A DNA stretch of 64,000 nt. It comes from Bradyrhizobium manausense (GTDB lineage Bacteria > Pseudomonadota > Alphaproteobacteria > Rhizobiales > Xanthobacteraceae). This document shows positions 58,373-64,000 of this stretch, one piece after another; positions within the stretch are counted from its first letter, which is position 1; each line of letters begins with the position of its first letter. Below the pieces are notes generated by a model that was given only the letters and a program-made list of their open reading frames with translations, did not search any database and had not been told where the DNA came from. A program made the translations under genes and the position numbers. The stretch is taken from the NCBI RefSeq assembly GCF_018129685.1, contig NZ_JAFCLG010000020.1, forward strand, positions 33,667 through 97,666, read 5' to 3'.

Positions 58373-59253
58373 TTCCGCGCCTCCTTGCCGAACAGGCGGC
58401 CACGCACCCAGCCGGTCGTGATGTCGATCAGGAAGACCGTGACGATGATGGTCACGAGGATCGCGCTGACGTCGGAGTAGTAAAACTTGCGGATCGCGAC
58501 GATGAGCTCCTGCCCGATGCCGCCGGCGCCGACAAAGCCCATCACCGAGGCCTCGCGCACGTTGATCTCGAAGCGCAGCAACGTGTAGCTGGCATAGCCC
58601 GCCGAGACTTGCGGCAGGATCGCAAAGCGCATGCAGGCGATCCAGCTCGCCCCGGTGGAGCGGATGCCCTCGACCGGCTTCATGTCGGCGTTCTCGACGA
58701 TCTCCGAGAACAGCTTGCCGAGCGCGCCGGTGGAGTGAATGGCGATCGCGAGCACGCCCGCCATCGGACCGAGCCCGAACGCGATGACGAAGATCAGCGC
58801 GAAGACGATGCCGGGCACAGTGCGGGCGAATTCGAGCAAGCGCCGCACCGTGAAGCGCAGCCAGGGCGCGGGCGAGGTATTTTCAGCCGCAAAGAAATTG
58901 AGGGCGAAGGCGAGGACGGCGCCGGACAGTGTGCCGACATAGGATATCAGCAAGGTCTCGCCGAGCAGCTTCAGCCATTTGTGCAAGCCCCAGAACCATT
59001 CGCGGAAATCGGTCCAGACCCGCTGGCCGCTGTCGAGCGTGAAAATGCGGTCGAAATAGCTTATGAAGTTGCCGAAATAAGTGAAGAAGGTGCGCAGATT
59101 CACTTCGGCGCCGACGGCGGCCACGATCAGCGCGACGATGAACAGAGCAAGTCCGCCCGTCACCTGCAGGCGTCTGCGCGCCACCGCCTTGCGGTAAGCG
59201 GCGTTGAGGGCTGCGAGCTGTTGCTCGGGAAGGATCGAAACCGCAACCGTCAT
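58369..59253 (-). CDS. phnE: Phosphonate ABC transporter permease PhnE1
   Basis: 294 residues, a paralogue of PhnE2 with about six helices. EIVENADMKPVEGIRSTGAS, RFAILPQVSAGYASYTLLRF and EASVMGFVGAGGIGQELIVA are the ATPase-contact loop and following segment. The N-terminal helix (GLALFIVALIVAAVGAEVNL) and a long periplasmic loop distinguish it from PhnE2. It is separated from phnD by a terminator-like hairpin. Confidence 0.94.
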   Translation of the reverse strand: MTVAVSILPEQQLAALNAAYRKAVARRRLQVTGGLALFIVALIVAAVGAEVNLRTFFTYFGNFISYFDRIFTLDSGQRVWTDFREWFWGLHKWLKLLGETLLISYVGTLSGAVLAFALNFFAAENTSPAPWLRFTVRRLLEFARTVPGIVFALIFVIAFGLGPMAGVLAIAIHSTGALGKLFSEIVENADMKPVEGIRSTGASWIACMRFAILPQVSAGYASYTLLRFEINVREASVMGFVGAGGIGQELIVAIRKFYYSDVSAILVTIIVTVFLIDITTGWVRGRLFGKEARN

Positions 59254-59277
59254 TGAAATACGGATCCATCAAGAAAA

Positions 59278-59306
59278 GAGCCGGGTCCGAGACCCGGCTC
59301 GAGTAG
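59278..59306 (-). terminator. Intra-operon attenuator/terminator between phnD and phnE1
   Basis: GAGCCGGGTC-CGA-GACCCGGCTC is a perfect 10-bp stem (59278-59300). On the minus strand, the direction of transcription, it precedes the phnE1 start and is followed by TTTTCTT. It likely ends part of the transcripts or protects the 3' end of phnCD mRNA, giving more binding protein than permease. Confidence 0.65.
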
Positions 59307-59322
59307 CGTCGTCCCGACGAAA

Positions 59323-60252
59323 TCAGGACGCCTTCTTGCGCAAAGCGTCGACGAACTTAATCAGCTCGATGGTTTTGTTGTAATCGTCGTTGGCGATCGG
59401 CTCCCACGGCTTGTTCTTGCCGTCGGAGAGCTTCTTGAACGCCTCGGGATCCTTCTGCGCCGCATCGAGGAAGGCCTTCTTGATCGCGGCCTTCATGTCG
59501 TCGGGCAGGTCGCTGAGATAGGCGTAGGGCGAGTTGATGATGAGGTCGGACTTGACGATGATGCGGAAGTCTTCCTTCTTCATCACGGTGCCGTCGGACG
59601 ACTTCACCATGCCCTTGTTGAGCATACGGGTCAGGTTGGAGTCGTCGTCCGCATTCCACCAATTGGCGGCGACGTCGACGGTGCCCTGGGCGAGCGCGAG
59701 AACGGCGTTCTCGTGGCTGCCGGTGAAGACCACCTTGGAGAAATAGGAATCGGGATCGATGCCCATCGCGTTCAGCTTGAAGCGGGGCATGTTGTTGCCC
59801 GAGGTCGAGTTCGGATCGACCAGACCCAAATTCTTGCCCTTGAGGTCCTCGATCTTCTGGTATGGCGATTTCGCCAGCACGTAGAACACCGAGTAGTAGC
59901 CCTTCGAGCCGTCGGAGTTGACGTCGATGACGAAGGCATCGGTCTTCACGCCGGTCAGGCGGGCGCGTGCGAAGGAGGCAGGGCCGTAATAGCCGATGTG
60001 GATGTTGCCGGCACGCTGACCTTCGATGAGCGCGGCGTAGTCATTGGCGACGCGCAGCGTGACCTTCACGCCCAGTTCCTTCGACAGATAGTTGATGAAG
60101 GGGCCATAGCGCTCGGTCACGCCCGAGCCGTTCTCGGCCGGAATCGCGGCGAAGGTGATTTCCGGATATTTCGTCTTCCAGTCTTCGGCCGAAGCGGATC
60201 CGGCAAAGGTCAGCGCGGCTGCGCCGGCGAGAATTAATCTGCGAGTGATCAT
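59323..60252 (-). CDS. phnD: Phosphonate-binding periplasmic protein PhnD
   Basis: 309 residues from MITRRLILAGAAALTFAGSA (signal peptide). GAGGG lies before the ATG at 60252, and the longer frame to 60411 is rejected. PhnD features: TFAAIPAENGSGVTERYGPF, GNIHIGYYGPASFARARLTG, DLKGKNLGLVDPNSTSGNNM and AANWWNADDDSNLTRMLNKG. It captures phosphonates for PhnE1/E2. It lies 61 bp after phnC. Confidence 0.96.
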   Translation of the reverse strand: MITRRLILAGAAALTFAGSASAEDWKTKYPEITFAAIPAENGSGVTERYGPFINYLSKELGVKVTLRVANDYAALIEGQRAGNIHIGYYGPASFARARLTGVKTDAFVIDVNSDGSKGYYSVFYVLAKSPYQKIEDLKGKNLGLVDPNSTSGNNMPRFKLNAMGIDPDSYFSKVVFTGSHENAVLALAQGTVDVAANWWNADDDSNLTRMLNKGMVKSSDGTVMKKEDFRIIVKSDLIINSPYAYLSDLPDDMKAAIKKAFLDAAQKDPEAFKKLSDGKNKPWEPIANDDYNKTIELIKFVDALRKKAS

Positions 60253-60313
60253 GATGCCCTCATCTGATAGGATCGGTGGACGCAAATACAGGTAACGACG
60301 GATGCGACGCGGC

Positions 60314-61123
60314 TCAGGCCGCGGCGGCCGTTCCGAGTGCCGGGACGCCCTCGGGCGCCGGGGCCGGTGTGCCGCCCATGACATCGGCGGCTTCGAGATC
60401 GTAGAGCTCACGCGCGACGAGATCGGTCAGCGCGGCCGGCGCGCCGTCGAACACCACGCGCCCCTGCGCCATGCCGATCAGGCGGTCGCAATAGCTGCGC
60501 GCCAGATCGAGCGAATGCAGGTTGCAGAGAACGGTGATGCCAAAATGCTTGTTGATGCGCAGCAGCGCATCCATGACGATCTTGGTGTTGCGCGGGTCGA
60601 GCGAGGCGATCGGCTCGTCGGCGAGGATGATGTCGGGCTGCTGCACCAGCGCCCGCGCGATCGCGACGCGCTGTTGCTGACCGCCGGAGAGCTGGTCGGC
60701 GCGCTGGGCGGCGAGCGGGGCGATGTCGAATTGCTCGAGCGCCGACATGGCCAGCGCCTTGTCCTGCTCGGGCCAGATCTGCGACAGCGAGCGCCAGGCG
60801 GGCATGGTGGCCAGCCGCCCCATCAGCACGTTGGTCAGCACGTCGAGCCGGCCGACCAGGTTGAATTGCTGGAAGATCATCGCCGATCGCGCCCGCCACT
60901 GCCGCAGCTCCTTGCCGCGTAGTGCCGTGACGTCGAGGCCGTCGAACAGGATCCGGCCCTGCGTCGGGGTGACCAAGCGATTGATGGTTCGCAGCAGGGT
61001 CGACTTGCCGGCGCCGGAGCGCCCGATCACGCCGACGAAGCCGCCGGGGGAAATTTGAAACGACGCGTCGTCCACCGCGGCTTTTGCGCCGAAGCGGCAC
61101 GTCAGACCTTCCACCACCAGCAT
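60314..61123 (-). CDS. phnC: Phosphonate ABC transporter ATPase PhnC
   Basis: 269 residues. Walker A GRSGAGKSTLLRTINRL, Q-loop MIFQQFNLVGRLDVLTNVLM, signature LSGGQQQRVAIARALVQQPD, Walker B IILADEPIASLDP and the switch His in LCNLHSLDLA. An Ala/Pro-rich tail (GGTPAPAPEGVPALGTAAAA) follows the usual end. First gene of phnCDE1E2, 43 bp from a PHO box. Confidence 0.95.
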   Translation of the reverse strand: MLVVEGLTCRFGAKAAVDDASFQISPGGFVGVIGRSGAGKSTLLRTINRLVTPTQGRILFDGLDVTALRGKELRQWRARSAMIFQQFNLVGRLDVLTNVLMGRLATMPAWRSLSQIWPEQDKALAMSALEQFDIAPLAAQRADQLSGGQQQRVAIARALVQQPDIILADEPIASLDPRNTKIVMDALLRINKHFGITVLCNLHSLDLARSYCDRLIGMAQGRVVFDGAPAALTDLVARELYDLEAADVMGGTPAPAPEGVPALGTAAAA

Positions 61124-61166
61124 GCAGGGCTCCAGAGTAGCTGACTCCCACCGCTAATCCCGGCGC

Positions 61167-61184
61167 TTGACACTTGTGTGACAC
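61167..61184 (-). promoter_or_regulatory. PHO box of phnCDE
   Basis: Minus strand GTGTCAC-ACAA-GTGTCAA, two PhoB half-sites 11 bp apart, 43 bp before phnC. It is divergent from a second PHO box at 61232. Confidence 0.7.
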
Positions 61185-61231
61185 TGCCAGGTCGGTGCGG
61201 CAATGCAACACACCTCGTCCCCGTCATCGTG

Positions 61232-61249
61232 CTGTCATGACATTGTCAT
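61232..61249 (+). promoter_or_regulatory. PHO box of the acyltransferase-phnM2-DUF1045 unit
   Basis: CTGTCAT-GACA-TTGTCAT differs from the PhoB consensus by one base in the repeats. It starts 65 bp before the acyltransferase ATG. Confidence 0.85.
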
Positions 61250-61296
61250 CAAGCCACTCGAAGACGGGCTCTCCCCCTCGAACGCCCGGATGCAAC

Positions 61297-61953
61297 ATGG
61301 CCAAGCTGCTATCGGTCGAGCCGACCATCGATCCTTCGGCGAAGCTGCACGAGGTCAAGCTTGGCGCCTATACTGAAGTTGGCGCGCGCACCATCCTGCA
61401 CGAAGTGGCGATGGGCGATTACTCCTACGTCGTCAACGACGCGCAGATCACCTACGCGACCATTGGAAAGTTCTGCTCGATCGCGGCGATGACGCGTATC
61501 AATCCCGGCAATCATCCTATGCACCGCGCCACCCAGGCGCATTTCACCTACCGCTCCAGCGCCTACTTCCCGGGCGAGAGCGACGACGACGACTTCTTCG
61601 AATGGCGACGCCGGCATCACGTCCATATCGGGCATGACGTCTGGATCGGCCATGGCGCAGTGGTGCTGCCGGGCCGAAATATCGGCACCGGTGCGGTGAT
61701 TGCGGCGGGTGCCATCGTCACCAAGGACGTGCCGGCCTACACCATCGTGGCGGGAAATCCCGCGCGGATCGTGCGGCGGCGGTTCTCGGAGGAGGTTGCC
61801 GGGCGGCTTGCAAAGCTGGCATGGTGGGACTGGGATCACGACAAATTGCGTGCGGCGCTGCCCGATTTCCGCGAGCTCGCGATTGAAGATTTCCTGACGA
61901 CATACGAAGCAGGGGCACATTCCTCTGCCAGCAAACGAAGCGCGGTCGCGTGA
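61297..61953 (+). CDS. Hexapeptide-repeat acyltransferase of phosphonate gene clusters
   Basis: 218 residues from MAKLLSVEPTIDPSAKLHEV. Left-handed beta-helix (LbH) acyltransferase with hexapeptide repeats: VGARTILHEVAMGDYSYVVN, ATIGKFCSIAAMTRINPGNH, HVHIGHDVWIGHGAVVLPGR and TKDVPAYTIVAGNPARIVRR. It belongs to the xenobiotic-acetyltransferase-like family often encoded with C-P lyase, possibly acetylating aminophosphonates as PhnO does in enteric bacteria. That activity is inferred, not shown. PHO box upstream, overlap with phnM2 downstream. Confidence 0.88.
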   Translation: MAKLLSVEPTIDPSAKLHEVKLGAYTEVGARTILHEVAMGDYSYVVNDAQITYATIGKFCSIAAMTRINPGNHPMHRATQAHFTYRSSAYFPGESDDDDFFEWRRRHHVHIGHDVWIGHGAVVLPGRNIGTGAVIAAGAIVTKDVPAYTIVAGNPARIVRRRFSEEVAGRLAKLAWWDWDHDKLRAALPDFRELAIEDFLTTYEAGAHSSASKRSAVA

Positions 61954-63143
61954 CAGATATATTCATCGAAGGTGGCCGGACCCTGATCGGCTCCGAGCTT
62001 GCCGAAACATCTCTCTCCGTATCCGGAACCGACATTGGGCAGATCGATGCGTCACGTGGCCGCGCGCGGCTGGCGATTGATGCGCGCAATTTGCTGGTGC
62101 TGCCCGGCATCGTCGACCTTCACGGCGATGCCTTCGAACGCCAGATGATGCCGCGCGCCGGCGTCGACTTCCCGATCGACGTCGCGCTGGCCGACACCGA
62201 CCGCCAAGTGATTAGCAACGGCATCACCACCGTGTTCCACGCCACGACCTGGTCGTGGGAACCGGGCCTGCGCAGCGGCGACAATGCAAGGCGCCTGCTC
62301 GAGGCGATCGAACGGCAGCGTCCGCAGTTCGCCGCCGATACCCGTTTCCACCTGCGTCACGAGACCTACAATCTGGATGCCGAGGAGGAGATCGGCCGGT
62401 GGCTCGCCGAGGGCCGCGTCGACCTGTTCGCCTTCAACGACCATATGGACGGGGTCGTTGCCGACATCTCGAATCCACGCAAGCGCAACCGCATGGTGGA
62501 GCGCACCGGCCTGCCGAGCGAGGATTTCGACAAGCTCGTCGCACGGATCGTCTCGCGCGCGGCCGGTGTTCCGGCATCGATCATCCGGATCGCGGCTGCG
62601 GCCCGCGCGGCCGAGGTGCGGATGCTGTCGCATGACGATCAGACGCCGGCGATGCGCCGGAATTTTCGCGACATGGGCGTGCGGCTCGCCGAGTTTCCGG
62701 TCAACGAGGAGACGGCGCACGAGGCAGCAAGTCACGGCGACGCCATTGTCTACGGCGCCCCGAACGTCGTGCGCGGCGGTAGCCACACCGGCTGGACCAA
62801 GGCCTCCGACATGATCGCCAAGGGGCTCTGCACGGTGCTGGCCTCAGACTATTACTATCCGGCGCCGCTGCTCGCCGCATTCCGCCTTGCCGCCGACCGC
62901 GTGCTGCCGCTGACGGACGCCTGGAAGCTGATCTCGTCGGCGCCGGCGCAGGCAGCCGGCCTGACCGACCGAGGCACGCTCGCTGCCGGGCATCGCGCCG
63001 ACATTTTGCTCGTCGACGACAGCGTGCCGATGCGGCCGCGGCTGGTTGCGGTCATCGCCGCCGGCAAGCTCGTGCTTCTCGCCGATGCGACGCGGCTCGC
63101 TGCAATCGCGGCGACCCCGCGCGAGACTGTCGTTGCGGCGTAA
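61950..63143 (+). CDS. phnM: Second PhnM-type amidohydrolase
   Basis: 397 residues. It starts with GTG at 61950, overlapping the acyltransferase stop (GTGA). PhnM features: LVLPGIVDLHGDAFERQMMP, NGITTVFHATTWSWEPGLRS, FNDHMDG, LSHDDQTPAMRRNFRDMG, YGAPNVVRGGSHTGWT and LASDYYYPAPLLA. The first metal motif is HGDAFE in place of HTDHLE of the phnM at 50795. Probably the same triphosphate diphosphatase reaction or a related substrate. It is in a separate PHO-box transcript. Confidence 0.92.
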   Translation: MTDIFIEGGRTLIGSELAETSLSVSGTDIGQIDASRGRARLAIDARNLLVLPGIVDLHGDAFERQMMPRAGVDFPIDVALADTDRQVISNGITTVFHATTWSWEPGLRSGDNARRLLEAIERQRPQFAADTRFHLRHETYNLDAEEEIGRWLAEGRVDLFAFNDHMDGVVADISNPRKRNRMVERTGLPSEDFDKLVARIVSRAAGVPASIIRIAAAARAAEVRMLSHDDQTPAMRRNFRDMGVRLAEFPVNEETAHEAASHGDAIVYGAPNVVRGGSHTGWTKASDMIAKGLCTVLASDYYYPAPLLAAFRLAADRVLPLTDAWKLISSAPAQAAGLTDRGTLAAGHRADILLVDDSVPMRPRLVAVIAAGKLVLLADATRLAAIAATPRETVVAA

Positions 63144-63161
63144 ATTGGTTATGCTCCGGCA

Positions 63162-63881
63162 ATGACAGGTTTTCCCCGCTACGCAATTTATTTCGCCGCC
63201 GGCGCTGGTCACGCGCTGTCGCGATTTGGCGCGGAACTGCTCGGCTATGATGCCTACACCGGTGACGAACTGCCCTTTCCCGGCGATGCCTTGCATGTCG
63301 CAGCCGACTGGCGCGACATCACCGCCGATCCTCGCAAATACGGCTTTCACGGCACGCTGAAGGCGCCGATGGCGCTGACATCAGACAGGACCGAAGCCGA
63401 ACTCGTAGCAGCGTGCGCGACATTCGCCGGCAAAACGCGGCCGCTCCCGGTGATCCGACCGGTGGTCGACTCGATAAGCGGCTTCATCGCGGTCATTCCG
63501 ACCGAACCGGTCGATGCGCTCCAACAGTTTGCCGCCGACTGCGTCCGCGATTTCGATTCCTTCCGCGCCTCTTTGACGGCGGAGGATCGCGCGCGGCGCA
63601 AGCCCGAGAAGCTCACCGAGCGGCAGCGCGATTATCTCGATCGCTGGGGCTATCCTTACGTGATGGAGGAATTCCGCTTCCACATGACGCTGACGGGGCG
63701 GCTCGATGCGGAGCGGCGCGGGCCGATCCTGCAGATGCTGCGGGCGAGGTTTACAGGGCTTGGCCTCGATACGCTCGCGATCGATCGCATTGCGCTGTTC
63801 AGGCAGGATGATGCGAAGGCGCGCTTCCGCATCATCGGCGAGTGGAAGCTGGTGAGTCAGGCGGGCTCGCGCGTCATATAA
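63162..63881 (+). CDS. DUF1045 phosphonate-operon protein, 2H phosphoesterase fold
   Basis: 239 residues from MTGFPRYAIYFAAGAGHALS. Two HxTx motifs, YGFHGTLKAP near residue 66 and FRFHMTLTGR near residue 174, mark the 2H phosphoesterase superfamily. This DUF1045 group is regularly encoded with C-P lyase genes. No PhnP (5-phosphoribosyl 1,2-cyclic phosphodiesterase) is seen in the window, so this protein is a candidate for opening the cyclic phosphate made by PhnJ. It starts 18 bp after phnM2. Confidence 0.88.
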   Translation: MTGFPRYAIYFAAGAGHALSRFGAELLGYDAYTGDELPFPGDALHVAADWRDITADPRKYGFHGTLKAPMALTSDRTEAELVAACATFAGKTRPLPVIRPVVDSISGFIAVIPTEPVDALQQFAADCVRDFDSFRASLTAEDRARRKPEKLTERQRDYLDRWGYPYVMEEFRFHMTLTGRLDAERRGPILQMLRARFTGLGLDTLAIDRIALFRQDDAKARFRIIGEWKLVSQAGSRVI

Positions 63882-63883
63882 GG

Positions 63884-63904
63884 TGTCGTCCCGGCGAAGG
63901 CCGG
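63884..63904. repeat. Short REP-like element
   Basis: GTCGTCCCGGCGAAGGCCGG follows the DUF1045 stop directly. It is a familiar half of dispersed palindromic repeats in this genus, next to an insertion-sequence end. Confidence 0.35.
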
Positions 63905-63910
63905 CAACTG

Positions 63911-64000
63911 TTATGTTGATGGTTCGACCTTATAGATTTTTCGGTCGCGCAGCATGGCGTTGAGGATGGTCAGCAGCTTCCTGGCGACAGCAATGAGGGC
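63911..64000 (-). mobile_element. C-terminal end of an IS110-family transposase
   Basis: The minus strand encodes ALIAVARKLLTILNAMLRDR then KIYKVEPST and TAA at 63911. The ARKLLTILNAMLRD ending is characteristic of IS110-type (DEDD) transposases. Only 29 codons lie inside the window and the rest is to the right. IS110 elements lack conventional terminal inverted repeats, so the element boundary cannot be placed here. Confidence 0.75.

Overview
The window reads as chromosomal DNA of a Bradyrhizobium-like alphaproteobacterium (Hyphomicrobiales). The support is high G+C, dense genes with ATGA overlaps, DUF3551 and DUF2948 proteins, the order yacG-maf-phosphatase-UPF0262-hisD, nosRZ, many chemoreceptors, and several short palindromic intergenic repeats of the kind common in this genus. 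No rRNA, CRISPR array or plasmid origin was seen. The only mobile DNA is the tail of an IS110-type transposase at the right edge.

Left part (1-16.5 kb). nosZ (cut by the window edge) and nosR, for respiratory N2O reduction, lie divergent from a ferritin-like gene across an FNR/FixK box. Then come tRNA-Phe and the housekeeping run yacG, maf, phosphatase, UPF0262, hisD, DUF2948. These are followed by a haloperoxidase-like hydrolase, an EthD protein, a cyclic-nucleotide-domain flavoprotein, tRNA-Thr, a gene-free 0.9 kb stretch and a 2H RNA-ligase-like protein.

Middle part (16.5-46 kb, accessory). A chemoreceptor ending in a PilZ domain is followed by the most unusual block, 20.2-31.9 kb. There, secreted alpha/beta-hydrolases alternate divergently with small secreted proteins. 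The three shared intergenic regions each carry four GTAAAC-type half-sites spaced 11, 11 and 10 bp. A fourth identical array lies upstream of a gene for a pseudo-receiver/winged-helix regulator with a transmembrane segment. I read this as one undescribed regulon with its candidate regulator. Next come a MarR/monooxygenase unit, an operon with a periplasmic dioxygenase-like protein, a ferric-reductase-like membrane protein and a cyclic-nucleotide-binding protein, an LLM oxidoreductase and a second chemoreceptor. From 35 to 45.6 kb four AraC regulators pair with three divergent surface proteins: a classical autotransporter, a YadA-like trimeric adhesin and a fused double beta-barrel. Their intergenic regions share a block of about 32 bp.

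Right part (45.7-64 kb, sulfur and phosphorus). metY and a hydrolase are followed by a lone sulfonate-binding protein (ssuA) and a small gene, preceded by a very short reading frame ending in four cysteine codons, which looks like a cysteine-sensing attenuator. The last 14 kb is a complete C-P lyase region: phnGHIJKLMN with a flavoprotein, divergent phnF, the transporter phnCDE1E2, and a third unit with a hexapeptide acyltransferase, a second PhnM and a DUF1045 2H phosphoesterase. Three PHO boxes and a PhnF operator explain its control by phosphate starvation and PhnF.
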